A stretch of 64,000 bases of DNA from Sphingobacterium thalpophilum (GTDB taxonomy: Bacteria > Bacteroidota > Bacteroidia > Sphingobacteriales > Sphingobacteriaceae): NCBI RefSeq assembly GCF_901482695.1, contig NZ_LR590484.1:124001-188000 (forward strand), read 5' to 3'. Position numbers and translations under genes: made by a program. Below, piece after piece: positions 45,394-55,178 of the stretch. The stretch's first letter is position 1. Every line of letters starts with the position of its first letter. Under the pieces are notes generated by a model. The model worked only from the letters and a program-made list of their open reading frames with translations, was not told where the DNA came from and did no database searches.

Positions 45394-46968
45394 TTAAAAT
45401 CCATATGCCAGCATTAAATTCATCTGTTTCCTGACTGTTCCTATAGGGGCAAGATTGGTGCGATCCAGATCAGATAAACGCCCCGCCTTTTGATAATAAT
45501 AATCTGCTACCAGAGAAATGAAATTTCCCTTTCTTAAACGTTGTTTGAAACCCAATTTTACTTTGCCACCGTATACATTTGCACGATGATAAAGGATATC
45601 ATGATAAAAAACATATTGATGGAATACATTTTCATTGATTAACGGTAGAGACCAAGATGTACCTATATTGTGGCGAAGAGAACCTGTGAGTCCAAATTCT
45701 ATTTCTTGATTCGCAGTAGTTGTATAGGTCCACGCTCCATGGAGCTGATAGTTTACATGCTCGTAGTCCAGACTTGTGCCAGTGCCGCCATCCCTTCTGA
45801 TTTCATTCAATAGACCAATTTTACCTCCGTAGTAGTGTCGCCACTTCTTCCGGGCCAGCATATAAGATACATTCAGTGCTCCATTGTCATTCTGGTAAAC
45901 ATAATTCTGTGCATCGCCACTTTCTGTTATCCAGTCCTTTCCACGTGTGCTGGACCAATCAAGCGATGCCATATAGAAATGATTTCCTTTTGACAGCTGC
46001 CATACCAAATTGTAGTCTAGCCGATTTAAATTATACTGACTGAGTTCATTGACGCGGGACTCGTTGCGCAGTGTTTGCCTATACTTCTGTTCTTCACGTA
46101 AATAAGCTGCATTGCCATAAAAGTCCCCTACCGAAGAATTCCATGACAAGTAAACCTTACTACCGAAGCGCTTCATGTCATTTTGATAGAACATCTTCTG
46201 CTCCAGGAGCCAGTCGCTGACTTTCCATCCATATCCTCTGATAATATAGTTCATGTAGGGCGACTCCACAGCGCTTGTCGCCGAATTTCCGTTTTTGTAC
46301 GCTATTTCAACGTCCTCCTGTCCATAACCATACCGCCCTTCGATACCAATATCAACGTTTTTGACTATACGCATACTACCGCCGACCGTACCGTTAAGTT
46401 GCGCTACGCGGATGCTACCTCTCGGATCATTATTGCTAAAATGATTTGCTACCTGGTAATCGAATCCACCAAAGACAGCATATTTTCTGTCTGCAAAATA
46501 ACGATGTCCCCGCGCCTGGATACGATAGGTCGTTCGTTCATAATGATTGTAACCATAGGAACCAAAATACCAGGGCGAAGAGGGATTTTCTCTGGTCTGA
46601 TGCGCAAACCGCGTGCTATCCTCCACGGATCTTGTATAATTGAAACGCCCCCACAAGCGCACATCCTTGATGGTGACGGCGCCCTCCGAACCAAAATCCA
46701 GCGTATTTACCCGCTGTGCGTCCTGGGCACGGTGATAATCACCAGAGGTGGAATTGTATGCCATGCGAATTAAGCTATAACGCTGCGGCACTTTCTTTTC
46801 CAGCCACATCGGGTTATCGACAGCGTATTGCCGTAAACGCAACTGTATGCTGTCCTGATCAATATGCTGAATATACAGTACGGTATCTTGTCTTGCTATC
46901 GCTTTGGTCTCAAACTGGGAGAAAAAAACAACAAATAGACACAAAGTAACTTGAATATAATTTTTCAT
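45394..46968 (-). CDS. DUF6850-like outer-membrane beta-barrel protein
   Basis: 524 residues with a signal peptide (cleavage near TKAIARQ). The body consists of alternating amphipathic beta strands with aromatic girdles (RLWGRFNYTRSVED, YRIQARGHRYFADRKYAVFG, WKVSDWLLEQKMFYQND) and ends NLMLAYGF, as for outer-membrane barrels. I match it to the DUF6850 group from memory. It sits between DUF4876 and the cytochrome c peroxidase. Possibly the barrel partner of the DUF4876 lipoprotein. Confidence 0.75.
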   Translation of the reverse strand: MKNYIQVTLCLFVVFFSQFETKAIARQDTVLYIQHIDQDSIQLRLRQYAVDNPMWLEKKVPQRYSLIRMAYNSTSGDYHRAQDAQRVNTLDFGSEGAVTIKDVRLWGRFNYTRSVEDSTRFAHQTRENPSSPWYFGSYGYNHYERTTYRIQARGHRYFADRKYAVFGGFDYQVANHFSNNDPRGSIRVAQLNGTVGGSMRIVKNVDIGIEGRYGYGQEDVEIAYKNGNSATSAVESPYMNYIIRGYGWKVSDWLLEQKMFYQNDMKRFGSKVYLSWNSSVGDFYGNAAYLREEQKYRQTLRNESRVNELSQYNLNRLDYNLVWQLSKGNHFYMASLDWSSTRGKDWITESGDAQNYVYQNDNGALNVSYMLARKKWRHYYGGKIGLLNEIRRDGGTGTSLDYEHVNYQLHGAWTYTTTANQEIEFGLTGSLRHNIGTSWSLPLINENVFHQYVFYHDILYHRANVYGGKVKLGFKQRLRKGNFISLVADYYYQKAGRLSDLDRTNLAPIGTVRKQMNLMLAYGF

Positions 46969-46978
46969 TTGTCTTCAC

Positions 46979-48328
46979 TTAATCAATAAACCCCTTTGGA
47001 TTTGCCTTCATCGACACAAAATCATCACTTGAGTTATTAGAATCCTGCAGTATTCTTCTTCCGTTGATAATCTCTTTTGTTTTCCTAATAACGGAATTTG
47101 ATGAACGCGCACCTCCGTCTACTGCGATAGATCCAGCATCGATTTTTGCTGTAAATCGTTTCGGATATTGTGTAGAGGTCGATGACTGAATTTCCACGCC
47201 ATCCAAAATATTAACTATTGGAATCTGGATGTAATCTGTCCCCAAATTTTCCCGTCCATCAGCATATGGCGGCATAAAGCCCTTCCAGTCGCTCACCGGT
47301 CCCATGTTTTGATCACGGAAAATGATCCAGCTGCGTTGACCTGCCTGGTTCATAATCATGTCGGCACCATTGCCCCGGTTGATCAGCCGTATGTTGGGTA
47401 CATTTGGGTTATCGATGTCTGATGCCAAAGGTTTGGTACTTCCAAGATAGGGCACATAATAAGCTTCAAAATCTGCTTTGCTGAGGTCAATGGTGAGGCT
47501 CGGATTCTTTACGGAGATCGCTACCCCATCGGCCCCTACATAGGGCGACTGATGATTGGCAGCCGTTGAGGCAACAACAATACTCTCGCCCGGCGGGATC
47601 GGATAATCTTTTCCACTGCCCGGAAGCTGAATGATCAGATGAGCGTAGACATAATCGCTGTTGGCATTTATATCCTGTGGCATACGATACGACTTGCTCC
47701 AGTCGTACTGTCCGCTATTAGGCTGATATACATAGGTCGTGCTCGCATTTGTCGCACCAAAAGCTTCGGCTATATAGAGACTGTCTGCATAGCGAAGGCT
47801 ATCGGAATTGTTATATATTTCAATAAATTGATCTCTAAAACTGGCGCCTTGATTGGCGTCTGAGCCTGCGTAATAGATCTGCTTGATCACCAAGCCCTCC
47901 TGATTACTATTACCGGTCAGGAGAGTAAGATCCCAATGTGTCTGCGCTGACCCTTTAACGACTTCGATACGGCGTATCACCGAACTAAAGGTGACCTCAT
48001 TGTCTTCACGCTGTCCCGTCAATTGATTGAATTCTGCCGCACTGAATGTTTTCACGACCTGAACATTATATGTATTGGGCGCCAGATCCATGAACTCAAA
48101 TACACCATTTTCATCAGATTTCACCGTCATCAGCAGTTTCCCTTTCAAGGTATAGAGATTTAAAGTGATATCATCCAACGGCAGCTTATTGACATAGGTT
48201 TCACTTTCGTAAGACGTACTCAACGAAATGTCTACCGCACCGTTTTCGGCATAGCTATCTTTTTGACAAGCCATAAAAAGATGGCTGGAGCCAAAGATCA
48301 AAAGTATAAGTTTAATAATGATTTTCAT
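46979..48328 (-). CDS. DUF4876 lipoprotein
   Basis: I use ATG 48328 (MKIIIKLILLIFGSSHLFMAC), giving 449 residues with lipobox FMAC (Cys21) and a start 4 bases after the TonB-receptor stop. Residues about 30-150 form a carboxypeptidase-regulatory-like or prealbumin-like beta domain (DDITLNLYTLKGKLLMTVKS). After that comes the DUF4876 core with a lamin-tail-like segment (YYAGSDANQGASFRDQFIEI, YNNSDSLRYADSLYIAEAFG). Such proteins are recurrently coupled to STN-type TonB receptors in Bacteroidota; the ligand is not known. Confidence 0.85.
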   Translation of the reverse strand: MKIIIKLILLIFGSSHLFMACQKDSYAENGAVDISLSTSYESETYVNKLPLDDITLNLYTLKGKLLMTVKSDENGVFEFMDLAPNTYNVQVVKTFSAAEFNQLTGQREDNEVTFSSVIRRIEVVKGSAQTHWDLTLLTGNSNQEGLVIKQIYYAGSDANQGASFRDQFIEIYNNSDSLRYADSLYIAEAFGATNASTTYVYQPNSGQYDWSKSYRMPQDINANSDYVYAHLIIQLPGSGKDYPIPPGESIVVASTAANHQSPYVGADGVAISVKNPSLTIDLSKADFEAYYVPYLGSTKPLASDIDNPNVPNIRLINRGNGADMIMNQAGQRSWIIFRDQNMGPVSDWKGFMPPYADGRENLGTDYIQIPIVNILDGVEIQSSTSTQYPKRFTAKIDAGSIAVDGGARSSNSVIRKTKEIINGRRILQDSNNSSDDFVSMKANPKGFID

Positions 48329-48332
48329 GGCG

Positions 48333-51300
48333 TTATAGTTTAAGTCTGAGCTGCGCACCATAGGTAGGTTTACCATTCGGAATGATCATGGAATTATCCG
48401 AGCGTTTATACTGTGGACGATAGTTAAATACGTTATAGACATGAAAAGCCAGGCTTAGGCGTTTGCTGATTTCCTTCGATACGTTTAAGTGGAAATTGGT
48501 ATAGACAGCAGGCTGGTTCTGATTGTTGATTTCTTCTATAGGCCTTAGCGTATGGGCATAATCGACATTGTTGCGATCAAAATTGTCTATGGCATGATAG
48601 GTTCCATCCTGTGTATAATAGCCGATAGGTATCCCGTCGGACGCATTGGTATTGGTTTTATTCAAGAGGTTAAGTTCGGTCGTGAAATTGATCAACAGTC
48701 TAGCCTTTGGAATATGCGTACTTGAGGTAATTGCGGCATTGCTTACCGTAGTCGTCCTGCGCTGTGTTGGGTATATTGCAGATTCTGCACGATTGGGGTT
48801 GTCCGTGTTGTTAGTAAATGTCGCCATGTTTTGCAGAGGTCTATAGTTTGATCTGGTCAATCCCGCCCTTACACTAAACGAAGTAGCGATGGCCATCCAT
48901 TTTGGCGTAGATAGCATGAATTCGATCCCCTGAGTTCTTTTGTCATCAGCATTCATAAATACAAATCGCGATAGCCTATATTGTTTTGTCCCCTCAATAA
49001 TATAGGGAACATCCGCATTGGGATCGGGATTATCGTTGTATTTGTCCAGTACTACTTTCTCAAAATCGGTGACGGTAACGATATCTCTATAATTCCTTTT
49101 TTGATAAAGGTTCAGCCCCCATTTAAAATCTTTGTATTCATAGGTGGCTGAAAATTCAAACTGTTCGGACAACGAAGGCTTAAGCGTGCTATTATCCGGT
49201 GTAAATTTATCTATATACATCAGGTAAAGGCTATTTGCCTCATCAACACTGCCCCCATTAAATGCAGTATGCTGAAATAAGGGAATCTCATAAAATACCG
49301 GTCCCGGATACAATTGTGCCAATGCCGGCGCCTTACTTGCCCAGCCATATGCTACGCCCACTGTCAGCGCTGGGGTAATCGCATAGTTAATATTCGTCCG
49401 CGGTGAAAATGTAACATACTTTTCGAATTTGTCCAGCCGCGTCCCAATACGGACGTTCAGGTCTCGCTGCGCGATTTTCGCCGTGAATAGGTCCTCTGCA
49501 TAAAATCCCAGCTGCTTTTGGCCGCGAATACGTGAGACATCATAATAGCGTTCTTTACGAATATCAGCATTTGCTGCTATGGTATTGTTGCGTGGTCTGG
49601 ATGGGTCAACAATCTGTCCTTTTCCTATATTTTTTGAGTAATTGAAAAATGATCCAAAATTTACTTGATGCAGCAGGTCGCCGGTCTGAAAGGTGCCCGT
49701 CAGATCGAGGCGTGCCGTTAAATCGATGGGCTTACCCTCAATATTTGTAATGGCCTGATAGATCCCGCTTGCATATTGGCCTTGATGGACTCCCGTTTCT
49801 GTGGCGTCTGAGTAGATGATATAAGTGCCGTTGACGTCCTGCTCCTTGTATGTATTCTGATAGGTTTCGCTATAACGGACATTCAATCCGATATTGGAAA
49901 GAAAACCTCGGTCAATCCGGTAATTGGCCCTGCTTCCAATGGCAAAGTTATAGGACTTGAAGCGCATGACCGTTGCTGTTGGATCATCCTCGTCTCGACG
50001 CACTTTATCGATGTTTCGGCCATAATCTATGGATAAAGTATTGGTGAAAGCTTTTTCTTTCCCGGCGAAAGTACTCCACATGATATTTCCACCTACACGG
50101 TCGTAGGATTTCAGCTTGTCCCTGTTGTCTTCAAAGGAGCGCGTGAAATTTCCACCAATGGTGAAAGCCCCAAACTTACGGGTATCAACGCCTTTGCTCA
50201 TTCCGTAAACGGTTGCATTGTCACGGAGCTGAACATTAAAATTGAGCGGTGTCTTGCCCGCAATACGATTGATGATAATAGCTCCATTGGTCATATCCCC
50301 AAACTTCACAGAAGGTACGCCGGCAGCAATTTCTATGCTCTCGATATTGTCTGTGGCAATCTGGCGGAGATCGGTCCCGCCAAAAGTATAATCACCGGTA
50401 TAGTTGTCTGTACCGGCGTCGCTACCACTCAATCCAGATATCTTGCCATTGACATAAGAATTTCCCATACCATAAATTCCCGCATTTAAGGTCTGCATAT
50501 TAGCGTTGTTGGACAATGCAATACCATCCATGATCAATGCTACACCAAAAGAATTATTGAGTGCAAACGGATCCCTGTTGGAAAAAGAATTTGTGCTCAA
50601 TGTTGCGCTTCTTAAGTTAGCTTGCTGGACCTGTTGTAAAGAGGGTGCGGCGATCTTTTGTCCAGGAATAAGGCTCAACAAGTCATTAACACTTAATGCA
50701 CCCGACTGTTCGATCACTTCGCGGTTGATATAAAGTGAGCTATTGCTTTCCAGTCGCCTGTTGGTCCGGGGAGTGAGGGCTATTTCTTCCAGTCCTACAC
50801 TCAAAATTGGTAATGTGATGTCAGCAACCGTATTATTTGTCCCACTTAAAACAGTTGTCATGGAGGCCCCCTGTCTTCCGATCATGGAAAACTGCAAATT
50901 TGCTGACTTCAGCCGATGGGCCGGAAACTGGAATCTAAACGAGCCATTATTATCTGTAAAATAATACTGGTTCAGCTCTTTGAGATGTACGGTTACCAAT
51001 GGTATTCCTTTCCCATCCTCATCGACAACTTTGCCCGATAAAACACCCACAGAAGCTTTACTGATCAGGATATTCTTACCGGAGACCTGTAATTTGAGAT
51101 AAGTCAACTGTTCTAGCTGATTTAGAACCTGTGGAAGTGCTCCATTCACCTCGATATTGATACGACGCTCCACATTGATCTGCGACTCGTCATAGAGAAA
51201 ACTGTAACCTGATTTTTCTTCGATCTGCTTCAGAACAGACCTCAGGGGTTGATTTTTACCTTCAATCTTTAGCTGTTGCGCGTCCACGGCTAAGACCTGA

Positions 51301-51356
51301 AAAGAAAGAAGCACACCAAGAAGCAGGGCTCTTCTATGGATGGATTTAGAAGACAT
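48333..51356 (-). CDS. STN-domain TonB-dependent receptor (FecA-like transducer)
   Basis: 1007 residues. Signal peptide ends AVDAQQ (about 26). An STN signalling domain follows (about 28-80, NQPLRSVLKQIEEKSGYSFL), then a carboxypeptidase-regulatory-like domain (about 108-190), plug (about 205-365, with DNIESIEIAAGVPSVKFGDM) and barrel ending GAQLRLKL. The STN domain allows contact with the FecR protein encoded 12 bases upstream, giving ligand-dependent release of the ECF sigma factor. Substrate cannot be read; genes downstream (DUF4876, DUF6850, cytochrome c peroxidase) make iron, heme or another redox-active ligand plausible. Confidence 0.93.
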   Translation of the reverse strand: MSSKSIHRRALLLGVLLSFQVLAVDAQQLKIEGKNQPLRSVLKQIEEKSGYSFLYDESQINVERRINIEVNGALPQVLNQLEQLTYLKLQVSGKNILISKASVGVLSGKVVDEDGKGIPLVTVHLKELNQYYFTDNNGSFRFQFPAHRLKSANLQFSMIGRQGASMTTVLSGTNNTVADITLPILSVGLEEIALTPRTNRRLESNSSLYINREVIEQSGALSVNDLLSLIPGQKIAAPSLQQVQQANLRSATLSTNSFSNRDPFALNNSFGVALIMDGIALSNNANMQTLNAGIYGMGNSYVNGKISGLSGSDAGTDNYTGDYTFGGTDLRQIATDNIESIEIAAGVPSVKFGDMTNGAIIINRIAGKTPLNFNVQLRDNATVYGMSKGVDTRKFGAFTIGGNFTRSFEDNRDKLKSYDRVGGNIMWSTFAGKEKAFTNTLSIDYGRNIDKVRRDEDDPTATVMRFKSYNFAIGSRANYRIDRGFLSNIGLNVRYSETYQNTYKEQDVNGTYIIYSDATETGVHQGQYASGIYQAITNIEGKPIDLTARLDLTGTFQTGDLLHQVNFGSFFNYSKNIGKGQIVDPSRPRNNTIAANADIRKERYYDVSRIRGQKQLGFYAEDLFTAKIAQRDLNVRIGTRLDKFEKYVTFSPRTNINYAITPALTVGVAYGWASKAPALAQLYPGPVFYEIPLFQHTAFNGGSVDEANSLYLMYIDKFTPDNSTLKPSLSEQFEFSATYEYKDFKWGLNLYQKRNYRDIVTVTDFEKVVLDKYNDNPDPNADVPYIIEGTKQYRLSRFVFMNADDKRTQGIEFMLSTPKWMAIATSFSVRAGLTRSNYRPLQNMATFTNNTDNPNRAESAIYPTQRRTTTVSNAAITSSTHIPKARLLINFTTELNLLNKTNTNASDGIPIGYYTQDGTYHAIDNFDRNNVDYAHTLRPIEEINNQNQPAVYTNFHLNVSKEISKRLSLAFHVYNVFNYRPQYKRSDNSMIIPNGKPTYGAQLRLKL

Positions 51357-51368
51357 AGATATATGATG

Positions 51369-52361
51369 TTATTTTTTACGAACGAGAAGTGTATTGGATT
51401 CGATGGCGAACCGATAATCTGTTGTCATGGAAAGTTTTTCGAGCACCATTTCCAACGGTTCATGCCCTATAGTCCCCGAATACATCAGTTCGATATCCGG
51501 TCGGTCGGGCACGATGATTCCATATTTTCGGTTCAGCTGTTTGCCTATTTCGCTGAAAGTGGCCTTCTCAAAATGCAAAACACCCGCCATATTTTCCTTT
51601 TCTTTAGCTGCATCAAAGGACTCTACATTAAAGGTTGCTTTGTTTTTATGATATACAATGGCCTGCCCCGGAATGAGCTGTAGTCTTTTTGTTCCGTTTG
51701 AAACTTCTACTTTTCCGGTAAACAATGCTATTTTTGACAGCTTATCGTTTTCAAAAGCGTATACATTAAAGGAAGTTCCCAACACTTTGATTTCAAGTTC
51801 ACCTGTTTGAATAATAAAAGGCTTATGGGCGTTATGAGCGACCTCAAAATAGCCTTCACCATTGAGGCTCACGATCCGTTTATCACCATTGAAGTTCTTC
51901 GGGTATCGCATGATAGACGTTGGGCCGAGCTTGACTTTGGTACTATCGCTCAAAAGCACATTCATATATTTACCGGTCGGTACCAGTTGGCTAATAAGTT
52001 CAGTTTGAGTGGCATTTTCCGATAGCGGCGACTGTCTATTTAGGAATAGAAAAGCCATCGACACAAACAAGAGGCTGGCAGCTGCATAGCCAATCCACCT
52101 ATAGTTTCGTAAACGATGTACCGGAGTGTCATTTTTATGGATAAAGGCCTGAAGCCGAACACGCTCCTCAGCGATCTCGGTCTGGCTTGGACCAGTCTGC
52201 ATCAGTTCGACTAGTCCTTTCGCATCTTTTACAAGCTGCCGGTGCTGCGGATTTGCCTCAACCCATTGTTTCCAATATTCCATATCCTCAAGCCTTGCTT
52301 GCAGACAATAATTGATAAAGGATTCATTACAGATGAGTTCTTCCAAATTAGGTTGTTCCAT
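51369..52361 (-). CDS. FecR-type anti-sigma factor
   Basis: 330 residues. Cytoplasmic N-terminus with NPQHRQLVKDAKGLVELM, one TM helix at about 85-106 (WIGYAAASLLFVSMAFLFLN), a FecR domain at about 120-225 (VLLSDSTKVKLGPTSIMRYP, KVLGTSFNVYAFE) and a DUF4974 C-terminal domain from about 255 (KATFSEIGKQLNRKYGIIV). It would hold the ECF sigma factor and relay the receptor signal. Distance to the upstream sigma gene is 54 bases. Confidence 0.95.
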   Translation of the reverse strand: MEQPNLEELICNESFINYCLQARLEDMEYWKQWVEANPQHRQLVKDAKGLVELMQTGPSQTEIAEERVRLQAFIHKNDTPVHRLRNYRWIGYAAASLLFVSMAFLFLNRQSPLSENATQTELISQLVPTGKYMNVLLSDSTKVKLGPTSIMRYPKNFNGDKRIVSLNGEGYFEVAHNAHKPFIIQTGELEIKVLGTSFNVYAFENDKLSKIALFTGKVEVSNGTKRLQLIPGQAIVYHKNKATFNVESFDAAKEKENMAGVLHFEKATFSEIGKQLNRKYGIIVPDRPDIELMYSGTIGHEPLEMVLEKLSMTTDYRFAIESNTLLVRKK

Positions 52362-52415
52362 TGCTCGATGTTACATTTACACAGTAGTGCCGCAAAGGCC
52401 TCTTTTTTACCTATT

Positions 52416-52976
52416 TTATTTGGAAAAATTTAAAATAAAAACAATAACCACTGATAATGAACCCTTTAATTTTTTGATTGCTTCATAAACAACGTTGTAA
52501 ACTGTTCTTAGTGCTGCATTCTCCATGTCGGCGATTTCCGCATAACTCTTATTATGGAAAAATTTTAGCTCAATATAGTGATGCTGTTTTTTTGTCAGCT
52601 TGCCCAACGCATCGTGTAGTGCCTGATCTCGTTCCAATGTTTCCTCAATGGCAATTTTTTGCGATTCGATCGAATCCTCCACAGGTGTGTGCAAAAGATC
52701 TTCCAGTGGTGTATTTTGATTAGCTCGCTGTTTGTAGATCACGCGCTTTAGCCATACAAAGAGATAATATTTTGGATCTGTAGTTAGTATGGGTAATTTT
52801 TCACGCTTTTCCCATAGGTCACAGAATAAGATATGGATGGATTCTTTTACAACTTCACGGTCGGCATTAATTTTCAATCCGTAGCGGAACAGGGCTGTAT
52901 ATACCGAGTCGTATAAGGCTAAAAAACTGTCTCTATCGCCAGTTTTAATCGAGTTCCATGTTTTTAGTGCATCCAA
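52416..52976 (-). CDS. ECF sigma-70 factor (FecI-like)
   Basis: 186 residues. Region 2 includes LFRYGLKINADREVVKESIH and ILFCDLWEKREKLP; region 4 includes LGKLTKKQHHYIELKFFHNK, SYAEIADMENAALRTVYNVV. This is the Bacteroidota FecI-like class acting with the FecR downstream. A hydrophobic C-terminal tail (LSVVIVFILNFSK) is present, as often seen in this class. It starts the cluster of six genes. Confidence 0.94.
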   Translation of the reverse strand: MDALKTWNSIKTGDRDSFLALYDSVYTALFRYGLKINADREVVKESIHILFCDLWEKREKLPILTTDPKYYLFVWLKRVIYKQRANQNTPLEDLLHTPVEDSIESQKIAIEETLERDQALHDALGKLTKKQHHYIELKFFHNKSYAEIADMENAALRTVYNVVYEAIKKLKGSLSVVIVFILNFSK

Positions 52977-53009
52977 GTGCGCAAAATAAATAATTATTTA
53001 GATTTATTC

Positions 53010-53043
53010 CAAATAATATTAAACCTTTACTACGCTAGCCAAA
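53010..53043 (-). promoter_or_regulatory. Possible promoter of the ECF sigma operon
   Basis: Minus strand TTTG (53043-53040), 21-base spacer, TATTATTTG (53018-53010). This is near, not identical, to the Bacteroidota consensus (spacer and -7 are each off), so the call is tentative. Confidence 0.3.
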
Positions 53044-53093
53044 GATTCACTTGGTCAATTTCAATCTATGATCATCACTACCCACAGTCCCTG

Positions 53094-54152
53094 CTACTTT
53101 AATGGTGTGAGCGCCTTTGAATTTTTGAGCAGCACCATGTACTGAAAATAATCAAGCGTGGAAGTTCCCGGCGCGGGGTTGAAACTCTCACCGAACAATC
53201 TGGACTTGATCGTTATCAGCTTTTCAGAGTTTTTATAAGGTGAATCTTTAGCATCCAACTTAAATAAATTCATGGAATTTGGCTGCGCTAGTCCCGAAAA
53301 ATCATGGATTCCCTTAACCAGCATAAATGGCCCGTCTGCATTGATCACACTAATCTTCTGGTCCGATGGTGTCGGAAATTGAGGGTTTTTAGGAAGGTAC
53401 ATTTCGCTCTCAAGCGTATAACTTACAATACTTGACACGCTAAAGCCCGAATTCTTTAGTCGTTCGGCAAATGGACTTTTACCTTCTTTTGCACTATGCT
53501 GTAACACGTGGTAAAATCCGAAAAGTCCATAAAATTTTTCATTTTCAAGATGTAGTCTTTTCACTGAACTGCTGAAATTGGCCATCATCGCCGAATCTCT
53601 GGAGACCTTATGGGAATTATTGTCAAAATCTGTATCGACCCCTAGCACCGATATCTTTAACGAATCCGCCAACGTCTGGTTATAGTCGTACACAGCGTCC
53701 CATTTTTCTAATAACTCTTTACTCGATTGCTGAGGGATTCGTTTACTGACTGCTGTCACCACCTCTCTGAGTAAATTCTCATCTTTTGTACTGCCTTGTA
53801 AAAAACGATTGAGCTTATTAGCATTCAGACTATCCATCTCAGCCACGTAATATCTTATCCCCGCTTTTTTATTCAAAAATTTGAAAAAATACGCATCCAT
53901 TTTCTGATTATAAGCGTAGCCATGAACCTCACCGAATAGAAAGATCTGGGACTGATAGAAATTATCATCAAACAGTTTTCCTTCGATCCTGTCTGAAATC
54001 TGCTCTTGGTTACGTTTTAAATAATCTGCAAATTGTTCATCCTCACCTCCAATGAAAATTCGGTTACTGATAAAAACATAGAAAATAAGAAGCAAAATAG
54101 TGGTAAGTATGGCTAAGACAGCATACTTAAAGAATGTTAATATTTTTTTCAT
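53094..54152 (-). CDS. ChaN/EreA/TraB-fold-like membrane-anchored protein
   Basis: 352 residues with an N-terminal TM anchor (about 10-31, YAVLAILTTILLLIFYVFIS). The segment IFLFGEVHGYAYNQKMDAYF has the G-E-x-H-G motif of the ChaN/erythromycin-esterase/TIKI superfamily; further matching stretches are YYVAEMDSL, LKISVLGVDTDFDN and FYGLFGFYHVLQH. Such folds include heme-binding lipoproteins, esterases and metal-dependent proteases, so the activity is open. It stands alone between the ECF cluster and the AraC/efflux region. Confidence 0.7.
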   Translation of the reverse strand: MKKILTFFKYAVLAILTTILLLIFYVFISNRIFIGGEDEQFADYLKRNQEQISDRIEGKLFDDNFYQSQIFLFGEVHGYAYNQKMDAYFFKFLNKKAGIRYYVAEMDSLNANKLNRFLQGSTKDENLLREVVTAVSKRIPQQSSKELLEKWDAVYDYNQTLADSLKISVLGVDTDFDNNSHKVSRDSAMMANFSSSVKRLHLENEKFYGLFGFYHVLQHSAKEGKSPFAERLKNSGFSVSSIVSYTLESEMYLPKNPQFPTPSDQKISVINADGPFMLVKGIHDFSGLAQPNSMNLFKLDAKDSPYKNSEKLITIKSRLFGESFNPAPGTSTLDYFQYMVLLKNSKALTPLK

Positions 54153-54309
54153 GGCTATTTTGTGACCAAAACTATCATAAAAAAGATTAATTCTGAAATT
54201 TCACAAATAAATAACTTTTATATATCTATGAATCAAAAACTTAAAAGCTGTATTATTTGAGCGGTATATAGGCAGTAAGGGCGTTGAACAACAATTAGAG
54301 CAGAACCTC

Positions 54310-55089
54310 TCATTTCATTTTGAATTCAGTAGGTCTCATATTGGTCAGCTGATGAAAATTATTACTAAACGCAGATATATTCGAATATCCAATTTCATAG
54401 GCTATCTCTGTCATATTCAGATCTGTATCCTTTATTAACTCCATAGCCCGGATAATACGCAGCATTTTTAAATACTGAATAAAGGTGATTTGCAGTTTGG
54501 CCTGAAATAATCTGGTCAAACTTCGCACACTCATACCGAATCGTGTTGCTGTATCTTCTAAAGTGAGATTTTCATTGAGCCTACTTCTAAGACTGTCCGT
54601 AATCTCATTTATCCGTTGATCTTCTGTTGTGGGAAGCTGTATCGAAAACTTTTTCAGTTTTTCCTTTGACAGCAGCTTCCTAAGCGTTGATAAAAACTCA
54701 AATTCCCAGGAACCCTTATAATAATCACCTTGCCATTTCTCGCTAAATGAGAGCATTTCTGCTAAGAGCTTACTTACTGGATATATTCCCAATTCATCAT
54801 AAAAACCATCATCGCTTTCGTCTGGAAAATAGATATTGATAATATATAGATCCTGCGTGTTAAACATGAGGTTGTGGGGGTAGTTTTTGGGTATCCATAG
54901 GTAATGATTAGATGGAATATAGAAATCTTTTTCACCTGTTTGCAAGTAGGCAATCCCCCCATAAACCAGCAACAACTGGGCCTTATCGTGCTGATGAGCA
55001 GGCAAACGCTGTTCCGTCTGTTGTCGCAGCACAAGGATTGAATCGGGATTTTGATCCACTATAGTTATTAATTGGCTAAGAATTTCCAT
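54310..55089 (-). CDS. AraC family transcriptional regulator
   Basis: I start at ATG 55089 (MEILSQLITIVDQNPDSILV), giving 259 residues. The N-terminal cupin domain includes AHQHDKAQLLLVYGGIAYLQ-like features and WIPKNYPHNLMFN. The C-terminal pair of HTH motifs includes TLEDTATRFGMSVRSLTRLF and MTEIAYEIGYSNISAFSNNF, typical AraC. It is divergently transcribed from the TolC-HlyD-MFS genes 89 bases away and is the likely controller of that exporter. Confidence 0.93.
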   Translation of the reverse strand: MEILSQLITIVDQNPDSILVLRQQTEQRLPAHQHDKAQLLLVYGGIAYLQTGEKDFYIPSNHYLWIPKNYPHNLMFNTQDLYIINIYFPDESDDGFYDELGIYPVSKLLAEMLSFSEKWQGDYYKGSWEFEFLSTLRKLLSKEKLKKFSIQLPTTEDQRINEITDSLRSRLNENLTLEDTATRFGMSVRSLTRLFQAKLQITFIQYLKMLRIIRAMELIKDTDLNMTEIAYEIGYSNISAFSNNFHQLTNMRPTEFKMK

Positions 55090-55178
55090 ATGGCCAAATA
55101 TAACAAACATTAGGCTAATTATATAAAACCATAGATTGAGGTGTTGAATAATTTTGCGGTGTTAATAATAGAGTCATA

